64,000 nucleotides of DNA from Phoronis australis (Eukaryota > Phoronida > Phoronidae). The notes beneath the pieces are model-generated. The model was not told where the DNA came from, ran no database searches, and saw only the letters and a program-made list of their open reading frames with translations. The position numbers were made by a program, and so were the translations under genes. Location of the stretch: assembly GCA_002633005.1 (NCBI GenBank), contig NMRA01000139.1:132132-196131 (forward strand), in the 5' to 3' direction. Shown here one piece after another: positions 39,051 to 50,848 of this stretch (positions are counted from its first letter, which is position 1; each line of letters starts with the position of its first letter).

Positions 39051-39555
39051 CAGGGCTTGGAATTTTCCGCGGAAACGCGGATTTCCGCTTTTTTCAAATG
39101 TTCTTTCCGCGCATTTTATAATATTTCCGCGTAAAAAAATCGGATTTGGTATAAAATTTCCGCGGCAAATTCCTTTCTTACCGCGGCGTTGCAGACGACG
39201 TTCACCTCGAAAAGCGGAAGTTGCTCTTTATGTTTCGGAGGAACGTAAATTTTCAACATTGCCGGGGCATCTGGGTAAGCGTTGTGGGATTTTCAATGGC
39301 GTCTCGTGTTATTGCAAACCTCGGCGACAAATACTACGGCTCTGCAGCCAAAAATGTGTGGTTTGGGAGTGGAAGGACGATAACGACGAGCTAAAAGGAC
39401 GCAGACGCTTGCTACTGATGGTGGTAACGTTTTTTTTTAGTGATCCCGATTTTTGTCGGGGAAAGGTTCACATCGACCATTTCACGGCTGGATAGCGCGC
39501 ATGATTTGGGCCGTAAAAGTTTCCGCTTTTTTGTCATTGGTGATTCCAAGCCCTG
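39051..39555. mobile_element. 505-bp hAT-like non-autonomous element with 6-bp target duplication
   Basis: The ends are CAGGGCTTGGAAT and its reverse complement, and the element is flanked on both sides by TTATTA. CAGGG termini are typical of hAT elements, although these usually make 8-bp duplications. The left third is packed with nested tccgcgg/ccgcgga palindromes. The right two thirds are shared with the truncated copy at 36715-37051. The terminal repeats are short and the interior has no intact frame, so it would need a transposase in trans. Confidence 0.85.
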
Positions 39556-42500
39556 TTATTAGGGCAAATACGGTACTAGAAAACGGAAATTAGCAGCGAA
39601 CTGTTGAATTTCTACCATCTTACAGTGTAAACTTTATTCATTCTGCCTACATTTCATATTCATCAAGTGAGCTAAATTTGTCAAAGGTTTGGGACACCAT
39701 GACTGATGGACATCTCTGTACCACCAATTTCACTCATTTCGTCTAGTTCTCTCATTTTGCATCATAACTTGACATTTGTGCTCATGTGACTGATGAAGAC
39801 CAATGGATGAATAGGTACGGAAACAGATTACGTTGTACCCCTAGCAACAATACCGGACTCAACATCGGAGACGAACGAGATGGGGGTTGTCTGTAGACAC
39901 GAACTACGTAATGCATTTGTTCAAACCAGCAAACTTCAACAGAGTAACTTCAAAATCTGAAAGTGATATACCGCAGCATCTGTGAACCATATAGATCAGC
40001 ATATTGACCATGTTCTTTTCTTAAATCTGAAATTATGTGGTCTTTTTCCCGTTAGAACTTTTGGCTGAATGGAATTTGAAGTGGAGAAGTGTCCAGAGTT
40101 TACTACTGAGATGGTGGAATGTCCTGTACCACCTCAGTACTGTGATGTCGCAACGTCCCGTCCCTCCGTCACAATCACAATTTCTGTTAGTGTTGAACAT
40201 GTCGTTGAGGATTCTGTCTTTCGTCAAGGTTTCCTGTTGGGCCTCTGAGATCTCCTACAAATCAATCATTTGCCAAGTGTTTCCACTATCTACCATCTGG
40301 GTCTCAGGCTGTCTCAATGACTGGTGCTGTGTGTGCCCAAGCATGGTTTGGTCACAAGGGACTGAGTGTGAGCCAAGCCTAACTTGTCATATTGATTGGC
40401 GAGTACAAGATTATTGGTTGAACAAGCGTTCTCGTGACTTGACCCATATTTCTTAATTGAATGTAGAGTATACTGAGTACTGGTGGAAAAACATGTTTTT
40501 ATTGCGGGATAGCAATTCCTTCTCTTATGTCTCGATAATTGATTTTTCAGCACCAAAAGTTTTAGTAGCGACTTTGACTGTTAGTTGTTGAAAGTGTGAC
40601 TTCCTTTGCAAAAGACACAATGAAATTTATAAGTATTTAATTGCAAAAAACATTTTTCATTGTCATTCTATGCGATCGTTTTTCCAATTTGATGTTGACG
40701 AAAAATTTTGATTAGGTGGGTGGCGAACCTCCATGATTTCATTTTGCATTTAACTTTCAAAATAAAGTTAATGAGTTATGATTCGTACAATTGGGTTAAT
40801 TGTCATGAACTGATTTTATCCCCCAATGTAAACTGGCTTTAAAAAACAGATTGAGGCGTTTTGTCCCTTGCTTGAGGGAAAACGTCCACCTCTTTGGAGT
40901 AAAACGTCCAAGGATAGGCATTTTGCCTACGAAAATAAAATATTAATTCTAAGTTTTAATTAGTTGTGTAAAGTGAAGATGTAGCAGCAATATGCCTATA
41001 ATAATATAACTGGAGTATATCTATCTAAAACTTAATGATAAAATAGCCATTAAATAATCACGCATTACTACCATAGTTTAACATAACTAAAGTAAAATTT
41101 CCTCAAATACAAAATAAATTTTAATTTTTTCATGTTTTAAATGCTCCCTATATTAGAAATGTTCTAAATTTTATCGTATGTTAGTTCGTGACAGCCATGG
41201 TATATAAAGTTTTTTAAACAAACAAGTAAAATTGTCTTCTTGTTTACTCTTTTTGAAAATTTGGATGAAATGAAATTCCACTCTTTTGCCATATTGTGTT
41301 CTAATTTAAAGAACAAAACCAATTTCAATTGTTCAGCTTTCGTTTGTCTTTTGGAACATGTTGCTTAAATAGCCGAGTGACATTGTCATGTCAGTGAAAA
41401 GCAAGGCATCTGATATGATACGCTGTCAACCTAGATGCCAACAGGTCAATGCTCTTTCCATTTTTGTAACTCATGTTCCATTTTGTCAGCTTTGACAGTA
41501 AATAGATTTTCAAGGGACAGCTTGTAGATTACTTGATGAAGCTGACAATTTTTTGCAGGTGACCAACAGCAAATGTGGCCGGAATCTACAGAATGTGCTG
41601 TATATAAAACACAAACTGTTGACCTGTAGTTGTTAGGTCAAAGGTCAAATGGGAATGCATTACCAACTTTTTGATTTCATTCAGCACCAGCAGTACAGAA
41701 GTGTACATATCAACTGACCTATTTTCATGACCTTAAGTAAAATGACTTCAAGATAATACAATATAAATCTAACCATTGATTTATAAAATAAGTGTTTCAG
41801 CCATTGGCACTGAGTTGCACCTGTGTCTGTGGTTGTATCAGGGTATTTAGTTTTTAGATTTGCTTGGCCTGTGTCATGTCATTACCTTGGCGCTAATGCA
41901 CATTAGTCTACATGTGATTTCTGACTGGCATGTGTACTACCCAGTACATTTGAGGACTTAGATTGAACGAAAAAATACAGTAGCATCGCCCTTGTTGTCT
42001 TCTTGCCTATGTCAACTGTTCCACTCACCCGTTGCCTAGTAACATAGTTCCTGTGAGCTGCCTCGCTTGACGTCACTGGTGGTTGATGCTAGCTAGTTTG
42101 CTGTTATTATACAAGCTTGGTGAAACAGTCTCAGGTGTATTCAACCATGGACACATGGGACACAAACACCAAACATCAACACAAACACGAATACAAATAA
42201 CACAGACAGGATGCAGAAACAATTAGTGGAAGTACTCATGTTATTCATCAAGCTGTAGGCAGGGACTCTTAATCCAATTGCCGAATTCACCATAGCCCAG
42301 AGTACCTGACCTGGCCGTGGATTATTGAGTCTCCCAGTCTTCCAGGAGCATTCCACATCAACATTTTCAGCCCAACACATTGCACCACACAACAGTTGTG
42401 TATGATCTGCAAAATACGTCCCTGTAGATTTTCTAAATATGAGTGAGATGAAACGAGGGGTAGATAGAATTGGCTTAAAAACATTATCAAGGCTATTGCA

Positions 42501-42852
42501 ATCATGATTTGTCCCCCTCCCCCCCTGTAGATCCGCCACTTAAACATTGACCAGAGATCTTGTACTGTGCCAGGACTTACTACCACTCAAAGCTGATAGG
42601 CCATACTTTAGTAGGTTCAGGACTTGGATTGTTTCCTTGCCCTTACATACACACATGCCCAGTCTTGTACTCTTATCTTGCAAAATAATTTATTGCAATC
42701 CAGCTTGTAGTTCTCAGGGTTGGGGCAGTCATACTTGTTGACAAAAAGTGTGGCAAAGGCAATTATGGACAGCAATGCAGAATTTATTGAATACTGAGAT
42801 TGTAAAATCACCAGTTTCAGACAAAAATGATTGATGTGCAATAAAATTCTTC
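39556..42852. other. Non-coding stretch with a doubtful decayed coding region
   Basis: At 40070-40250 one + frame is open for 59 codons from an ATG (MEFEVEKCPEFTTEMVECPV at its start). Another frame takes over for about 45 codons before breaking. This could be a decayed transposon ORF, but I recognise no family. The rest holds no supported gene. A run at 42512-42535 (ccccctccccccctgtagat) resembles the window's first bases. Confidence 0.3.
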
Positions 42853-43055
42853 ATTTGGGGCACAATATGTTGGCAGGTGAAATTTTCAAATTTCAGCTTT
42901 TCAGGAAAATTAAGTTTGGTTTTAGCATGGTTTGTACGGCATAGTTATTACCAAACAACATTTGGTAAAATTTTGAGAATTTGCAACGTGGCCAGCCTCT
43001 GAAAAATAGAAATATGGCAATTGTAGCAATTATTTTTGTCCCAAGTTGAAGAATT
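42853..43055 (+). repeat. Dispersed 'ATATGGCGGACAAG' family, copy near 42.9 kb
   Basis: It begins at cacaatatgttggcagg and shares long blocks with the copy at 43193-43412: accaaacaacatttggta, aaaatagaaatatggcaatt and agcaattatttttgtc. The pair is a diverged tandem arrangement of the same element. No open frame is present. Confidence 0.7.
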
Positions 43056-43192
43056 TTTAACGTATTAAGTGTTTTCAATTTATTGTTTTTAATTTAATCA
43101 GTGAATACTTAACTTTTTAGTGACTGCAAAAGTTTCTGTGGTTTGTATGTAATGCATGTAACAAAACTTTGATTTCATGTTGCTGTTCCGTT

Positions 43193-43412
43193 TGGGCACA
43201 ATATGGCGGCCATATGGAATTTCATTTTGTTAAATTTCTCAACAAAAATTGCTTTTTGTGAAAATTTTGTTTGCTTTAGTTTGGTTTGAGTGACCAAGCT
43301 ATAACCAAACAACATTTGGTAGAATTTTGAGTATTTGCAGCAATGTGGCCTGTCCCTTAAAAATAGAAATATGGCAATTTTAGCAATTATCTTTGTCAAG
43401 TTGAAACATTTT
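43193..43412 (+). repeat. Dispersed 'ATATGGCGGACAAG' family, copy near 43.2 kb
   Basis: It begins gggcacaatatggcggccat and ends with aattatctttgtcaagttg. It is collinear with 42853-43055 and more loosely with 43886-44120 and 63637-63862. The shared 3' block agcaattat(c/t)tttgtc is the best family marker. Confidence 0.75.
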
Positions 43413-43885
43413 TATTGCAATTTCCTTTTTCATATCAAATGTATTGTTAACATTGACATGAATGGTTATTTTTTCACAATATTGTCTGTTAGTATCCATG
43501 GTACAGAACTTGAGCACGACGAACCATTATTTTGGTGCTAACTTTCCTTTACAAAAATGAATGAAATTTCACTTTTCCGCTGTGTTGTGTCCTATATTGG
43601 GGGGGTGATTTACTGCAGTAATGTGAAATGCTGACACAACTATATATGTTATTTGTTGGATTCGCTCTTAAAAGTGAGATTACAACTATGTGCATTTTTA
43701 TGAACAGTTCTTGTGCATAGGACTGGAAGTACATTTTGGTTTTTGCCCTCAGTCCTATAGATCATGTTTTGCATTTGTAAATTGATAAGTTGTAATTATG
43801 TTGAACTTTTTACAAAATTGTGTGAAAATTTCTGCTGGATGTGTAGTTATTGGCATGAACGTTCTAGAATAGATGAGATAAAATA

Positions 43886-44094
43886 TGACCAATATGGCCG
43901 ACATGGGAAATTTTGTTTTTCATTTTTTCCATGAAAAGAATCATGCATTGCCATGCTAAGGTTCCTCCCGTGTCCAAGCGCTGTGCCGTAGTTTCCGTCA
44001 CACAATGTTTTACGGTCATTCACAGCAATGTTAGAAGCCCTTGAAAATTGAAAAACGAGGAAAGGGCAGTTGTAGTCATGTTTTGCCCAAAGTT
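43886..44094 (+). repeat. Dispersed 'ATATGGCGGACAAG' family, copy near 43.9 kb
   Basis: aatatggccgacatgggaaa, a T-rich run and ttttttccatgaaaagaatc mark the 5' half. acagcaatgttagaagccct, gagg-aaagggcag and gttttgcccaaagttcg mark the 3' half. It runs into the 59-bp tandem duplication at 44095. Confidence 0.65.
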
Positions 44095-44211
44095 CGTGAG
44101 GTCTTACTGTATCAACATTTAATCACAAATTATTTCTCTATTTGTACGTTATTCGTGACCTATTACTATATCGACATTTAATCACACGTTACATTTCTCT
44201 ATTTGAACAAC
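44095..44211 (+). repeat. 59-bp tandem duplication (two copies)
   Basis: Copy 1 (44095-44153) and copy 2 (44154-44211) share cgtga, tactrtatc, acatttaatcaca and atttctctatttg in order, with about one change in six bases. The unit overlaps the 3' end of the adjacent dispersed repeat (cgtgaggtcttactgtatca), so the duplication probably arose within it. Confidence 0.75.
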
Positions 44212-46949
44212 AAATTCGACATATGCAGGAATGTAAGTTATTCAATGGATAAAATCAAAATCATAGAAGTCATCCTTGATTGTGTTTTCCATTTATCCCA
44301 TGACCTTGTGAAGGCTTAGATAGTGTCCAGCAGTTGATGGCAAAACCCATTAATGCCTCTGTTTTCCCTGGTGTTTACCTGTTTAGCCCTCTTGTTTTAT
44401 AAACACTCATTTCCCACATCAGTCTATCAGGCTCTTAGGGACTGTTTTGTCTGGGATAATTATTTTCTTGATAGGGGAGAATCTTGCTCAGAGTGACTGA
44501 CATGCCATGCATGACCAACAGTGTAGTCAAACCACTGCTTCCCCCTGGAGGTTGACATTGTAACTATCTTCCATAGGATTTTTGGTTGATCCATAGAGAA
44601 GGACTAAATATGGCTCTCGTATTTCAGTACTGACTGGATGCAAATTTGAGTTACTTTTTTCTTCTCGTGTGACTGGCCATAAAGTATAGGGGCAATTTAA
44701 AACGCTGTATTGACTTTCTGTTGTAGTCTTCACATCAAAGTGTTTGTAAATTTTAAAACCAATTTAAACGTTACAACTGTAGGTGTGAACCCTTAAAACT
44801 GCTTTTAAATGTTGTAATTGTAGCCTGGTTGTAAGCCTTTGTGAGGGTAGTTAAGCAAGAGCTTACAACCAGTGCAACTGAATGTGAACATGGCAGTTGT
44901 ATAAGTTAAAAACTCTGTAGGTGGCGTTGCTGTGAAACCTTTTTGGAAACAATGGTCATACTAATTGGTGTGAATCGGAAAGAGATATGACTGAGCACTA
45001 GAGACCAAAACCACGAATACGAAGTGTTGGTAGAAAGGGTAACTATTACATAACAGTTACAGGTGTAGCAAGAGTTTCCAGTGGGTTTAGTACAGTAGGT
45101 CTGAACACAGCTTAAGAAAAGAATCAGTTGTAAAAACAAAACTGGCTTGGAACAAAAAAGAGTTGAGCCGTCACTCAAAAAATCCTGGCCATAGGTGAAT
45201 TGGCCTTCCCAGCATAAAAAGTGTAGTAAAGATACGATGAAAGATATCATAGACTTTATTACAGGTCTCTGTCTCCACAGTAGACCTGAGATCATGAAAG
45301 GGCAGTCTCGCATTATTGGTCATGGATGCTCTGAGAAATTTGGAAACCCATTTTTGAAATCCGGGATGAAACTCTGGCCTAATGCATGCTTTTTTTAAAG
45401 AGGACTTTGACATTTTGTCACCTGAAGTGACAAAAATTTAAAATTGGCAACTAAAAGGTATAACTAGAAAAATAACAGCCTGTATGATTTGGGGGAACTT
45501 AGGCCTGAATCCCAATTGGTTTTGTCTCTTAAAAATCAAATTTTGGAAAGGATTTCTAAGTGTTGTGTTTTTTATGTGTCGATGACTTTTGACAATAAAA
45601 ATCTTTTGAAACTTCCTTTTTGGACAGGGTTTCTAAGCGTTGTGTTGTGTTATGTTGATGACTTTTGGCAATATTGATTAATGAAATTCATTCCTTATGG
45701 CAATGTTGCCAGGTTTTGAGAATTAAAAACAAGAGATTTTTACAATTACTTTGCATTAAATGGTTGAGAAACTGTTCTAACTTTCCTATTTCATGTGTAA
45801 AGAGTCATGCATGCACTGTGCTCATTAACTCCGTGGATCCTGATAGAGATTACGGTTTGCTTTGTGTGCGTGTCACTCCCATAGTCAATATCAGTGGATA
45901 ACTACCCCATGTTGATACCCAGTGTTGTGCAACTTGACTGTATTATTTGATAGCCCATACCTGTCCTATCAGTCAGTTCTCGTTCAACCTGTCTCCCCCT
46001 AGTTCAGTAGAATCCATTCGCTGCCTGTCCTGTCACCTCGGGAGTGCCACGACCTTATGGTATCCACTGTAAACTATGCAAACTTCTTCCTGACAACGGA
46101 ATAATGCATTTATGCCAGCCTTGTTACTCGCGCCTGGCCTGCTGTTAGTCTTGAGTACGTGTTGTGCTGTACATCATTCATTTCTGATATTCTAGCACAG
46201 TATATCCACATCTGAGTTAGGTAAGTGTCTCACAGCAGACGATGCTATTTTGGTTGTATACGGAGAACTGCTGCCCTGTTGCGGAAACTACCTGTCTAAT
46301 TTGGGATGTCCATTTATACTTTGTCTGTGATAAGGAGATATTCCTGTCTTAGCTTGCTGATCATGCTTATTTATAATCTTATGTTAGAATTATTATTTTC
46401 ATGTTTCTTTGATGTGTTATGTCTGGTTTATAATTTGAAAGTAGTTTTCATGCCTTAGATAACAGTTGACACCTTGAAATTGGTCTTATCCTGATGCACA
46501 GATACAGAACTATTTGAATTGCGAAGATATTTTGATATTTTTTGCTTGTAGACAGCCAAACTCTAAAAAATAGGACAAGAAGTTTTATAAAATACAGCAT
46601 AGTATACAGAAGATGCTCTGAACTTGTATTTGTTCATTGATTAGTCATAATGATTCCATTTGTTTGATTTATGTTTGCAAGTCTTGGTTAATTTACAATT
46701 TGTTGTAAACAAAAGTTAGTTGAAACTAGTTAAGAGAATTGTTGAGATTAGAAAATTGTGTTTGCATAGTTTTACTAACTTATTTCAAATAATTATGTCG
46801 TTGATGAGCAAAATCTGTTTTCAAAGCTCTGTGTAATCTGAGGTTGGTGAATATTGGCCAAGACTGCCAGCTGAAGATTATTCGTGGCCGATGCGAATTG
46901 TGCCCACCCACAAAATTTCTTTTGATTAGCATTTTTAGTTGTAAGTTGT
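44212..46949. other. Non-coding stretch, no gene seen
   Basis: The longest frame (135 codons, minus strand, 45313-44906) starts in and runs through simple AT-rich sequence. It shows no signal peptide, domain or splice partner that I can recognise. No RNA gene or transposon terminus was seen. Confidence 0.35.
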
Positions 46950-47504
46950 TGTTATATGAACATGATGAAACAGTCTAAAACTCAACTAAGGACCCTAAAT
47001 GTACAGCGTATTTGTGGTGTTGAAAACCCTGATTGTCCTTACCTATGCTGTCAAAGTTTTGTTATGAATTCAATGTTTATCTTCGACACAAAGAGTGAAC
47101 TGTTCCTTGAATGCTCATAATTACTGAAAATATGCAAGTTCCTTAACTTACAGACTTAAGTACCTATTGATTTTCATTGAACTAAAGGCTCAGTTTTAGT
47201 TATATCTTTAAAGAGGAGCTCATAGTTAAGATAAAATGATGGAAAAAGATTGAATTTATTTTTAAAGATTGATACAAACACAGAAAAGGTTCAGGGTCCT
47301 CATAGGTGGACCCAGGGGGGTCAAGGGGTCTGGACCCCATTTTTCCTTGATTTTTGGGATATGTAATCTAGCATTTTAAAATTGTTGACTTGGACCCCCT
47401 TTTTAAAAAATCCTGGATCTGCCCCCCCCCTCTAAAAAATCCTGGATCTGCCCTGGTACTTAGTTGTGTCTCTATTTGGGACTGTTTCATGCAACTGTGC
47501 ACAG
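46950..47504. mobile_element. Inverted-repeat element (MITE family A, copy 2) with internal insertion
   Basis: The right end, gggactgtttcatgcaactg followed by tgcacag, matches the ends of the element at 17304-17742. The left end, gatgaaacagtct...ctaaggaccctaaatg, is a weaker match to the same terminus. The interior shares aagaggagctc and gataaaatgatggaaaaa-like blocks with copy 1. A ~150-bp insertion (about 47305-47455) carries ggacccaggggg, ggtctggacccc and a duplicated aaaaaatcctggatctgccc. Confidence 0.65.
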
Positions 47505-50500
47505 ACCTCTAGGTCCTGCTAGTTTCTTTCAGTAGTATTACCCAACATTTTGCAAGCAATTATCTCTCCTCACTTTGATAAATGTTTACTCTGATATGAG
47601 CCTTGTTTGTTTTCCAAACATGATAGAAATATTAAAACCTAATGTCACCCTAAAAATTCTTCAATTTGAAACAGTCTCTTGAATTTGGGAGTCGGACTTA
47701 ATGTTAAATTGGGTTTTGTGAGAACCTGAACCCTTGCATTTATTTATTTTCATATTGTTAGCGCACCGCATTGTGTGGTACAATATTTAAATAAAAGATT
47801 CAAAAAAATTTTTGATAGATTTGAAATTTTTCGACATCTGTGAATTTGTTTTTTTGTGATTCTTTCGTTTAGGGCTAGAACTTGAGATATCTTCTAACTT
47901 CAAGAAAATAATTAGTTTTTCGCTGGTTCAAATGGATGAATTTCCCCCTAAGTCATTCTAAGATTGTTTTTTGAGACGCGAGTGTGGATGAATAATGCAA
48001 AATTAATTCTCGGTGCTCGTTAATAACACAGTCGCAGAGTTCAGAGACACATACCCCTTAGAAGAACCAATTAGCTTTCAGGTTACAACAGTGCAGTTAA
48101 AGGAACCAATCAAATCACTTGAAAATGACGATTCAAGCTAACCTGTTTTGCCACATTTCTTGCCTGTCGGCCATGAATAGCAATGTTACTTCTCTGATAA
48201 AGTTAGTGAATGTGTAAACTAGTTCTATATATATCATGAACATGACCACGATACATTTGGTTATTCAATTTCATGTCAGATGTCGAGTCAACGTTTTTGT
48301 CATGTGGCCAAAGCACCTATCTCATTGGTTAAACGCTAATGACATGATCCTACCACTTTCTGCGTGAACTTTGCGATTTATTTGTAGACATCAAAACTGA
48401 TTCATCAGACATATCCAACTGGGCCATAACAAGGTGACTCTGTGGGGATTCCATTTCAATTTTAGTCATGCATCGAATTAAGACTGGGGGTTGGGGGGTG
48501 GGGCGGCTGATACCTTCTGCTGGTAATAACTGGTGACAGTCTTCCGTCAAGGACCTGATCGGTGAAACTGACCAGTCAGCTTCAACTGGATATTGGTCAA
48601 CATGCTCTGTGTGGTGTTGAGGACCTAGTAATGAGTTTACTTTACCTGGCAGGTTATGTCTAGTTCTGTAACTCTTGAGTGTTTGTCATGAATGGAAGGC
48701 AGATGGGATGGTATTGGCTGAAGTGATGGCGGCAGTCTGGCTGTGAGACCTCCCTGTCTGCTCTTGGCTTCTTCATTAAGTTGTGGAGCAATTCTTACTG
48801 GCAAATGGATTATGGAATAAAAGTCTGTGTATCAAGATTTTCTTGCTTTTGTTCAAGTTTATGCTTAGAAATATTGCTCACAGGAAAAATACAAGATTGT
48901 CTTCTGCACACTAGGTTTCCGTCTGTTGCATGCTAAATTTTAATGAAAACTTAACTGTGTAACAAATTCCTTTTGGGTAATTTATGATTTCTCATATTGT
49001 TCTTAACCTTTTCGTATATCTCTCTTCGTTGCAGTTCCTCTAGTTGAAAGAGATACTTATTTAATTTTCTCAATTTCTATTTGTCCTTATTTGTAAGCCA
49101 TTTGTGCTCAACGCACTCAACTTCTATCTAAGAAGCTGCAAGTGGTAATTTACCCACTACTGGCAGTGATATTTAACACAGCGTCATCAACAAGTACTTG
49201 TTAATTTATTCAGTCTTGTCTTTTCCTGGGATTTCTGAAATCAGACATGATTTTGCATACTTAAGTAGTCCTTTGGGGGCTCTTGGACACAGCCGACCAC
49301 AGCGCCCTCATGCAGCAGTGGGCGTTATAAGTACTATAAGAAAGTTGGTGGGGACTCTTTGGAAATCCCTAGTAATGACTTGGCCGTCTTACACTACTTT
49401 TAGCTTTCCACTGGTTATGGTTTTAGCTGTTCATCAACCGAATGTTGAAGCATGCATCGTAACTGTGGATTGTTGGCTGGCAGATGGTTTTCCAGTCCCC
49501 CGGGAGGCATCCTTGTAGTATGACCACCTGCCTGTTACATTTTCACAAGGATCATCTGCGCCTTTTGTATGGAATCAATTTGCTGTTCACATTTTGGTGG
49601 TGCTGGGGTATGTGTCTTGGCGGCATTAAAAATTCAGTTAATTACCCTGTGAAAGATTTTGGTATTAGAAATTCTAAAAGAGAGTCACGAGGCCTTAAGA
49701 TTTTGTGTTCTATTTTTGTAAGAGTCCCCTTTTGTCTTACCATTTGTCCAGTAAAGCTGGCTCTCTAAATGGGTATAAACATAGCTCTTTTTTGCACAGG
49801 TGATGTACTAATAAACGTTGTCAGATTCTCTTGTCACCAATCATTCCCACGCAATGGAACGGGAAACGCGGAGTCATGAAAGGGGTCAAACTGTTTCAGA
49901 AATGTCAGAAATTATTTGTCATGAATCTCGTCAAGTGATCACATTTGAAAAACTAATTTCATGGTCAAAGTTTGTCAAAGTTTATAATTCAGTCATTGAA
50001 AGTACCAATGACCTTCATAGTAGTGGGGGGGACTATGAAAGGTAATTAATGATTTGCTGTGTTGTGTTTGGTATGAGAATACCCACAAGAACTTGGTGAG
50101 CTAAGGTTTGAAACAAAACGCAGCACAGTTCCATCCCTATTCCGATGTGCGCACTCTCTAGCAGATCGCCACCTTTCAAACACCTTTATCGGGTTTTAAA
50201 TGATTTGCCCGCCCTTCTAATTGCTGCCCTTCACAGGTAAAAGGCATTACTCAGCTAAAGCTATTTATTATTGTCAAACATTTCAAGGTTGGCAAGAGTT
50301 AATTAACATAAATCCAGTTTCAAGGATTTTAATGTGATGTACTTGTTTATTATGTTAATAAGCAAAGAAACATCCTTGGAAAATTGGCACCAACAATAGA
50401 TGTTGCCTCACAGCAGAAATGTTGGAAGACCTCTACCACAGTTATTACTGAAATTTAGCGAAGAGCTCATCAGAGTAAAAGTACACGGGGATTTTTTTTG

Positions 50501-50680
50501 AGTCTTAGAATCTTGTTTGACCCAGTTTCCAGTGCTATGAGGCATTACACCCTATCGATCATAACTGCCTGTCTTGAAGGAATGACCTTGTTGAATCAAG
50601 TGAGCTTTGATCCACAAAACAAGCAGTCTCTGATGGTGATGTCACAGTTTCCTCAATCTCTTCTGGTGCTGCTGGTTCTT
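47505..50680. other. Non-coding stretch, no gene seen
   Basis: The 106-codon frame at 49198-49518 and other short frames have no recognised domain. A T-rich segment ending caatatttaaataaaagatt near 47790 may be another worn retroelement tail. No RNA gene was found. Confidence 0.3.
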
Positions 50681-50848
50681 GCAACAGTTGTCTCTGGTTT
50701 CTGCTTCCATTTGCAACATTTAGCTCTGGTTTATTTTTACTTGAATTTGCGACAGTTGGTTTTAGTTTCCGCTTGCTTTTGCAACAGTTTGGCTCAGGTA
50801 TCTGCTTGCTTTTGCCGCAGTGAACTCCAGATTCTGCTTGCTTTTTCC
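50681..50848. repeat. Minisatellite of five 32-36-bp units
   Basis: Units begin gcaacag, gcaacat, gcgacag, gcaacag and gccgcag, and mostly end with ctgcttgctttt or a close variant. The open frame across this array (50498-50938) is a by-product of the repeat, since its unit lengths differ and no domain results. Confidence 0.8.

Noticed and set aside
40070-40460. Possible decayed transposon gene (two frames in succession)
   Set aside because: The apparent protein character is weak and I could name no family, so it is only noted in the gap entry.
49290-49312. CTCF-like motif (gaccacagcgccctcatgc)
   Set aside because: It lacks one core G compared with the CTCF consensus, and a single imperfect site is not evidence.
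49198-49518. 106-codon frame
   Set aside because: No motif and no splice partners were seen. A frame of this length is expected by chance in 64 kb.
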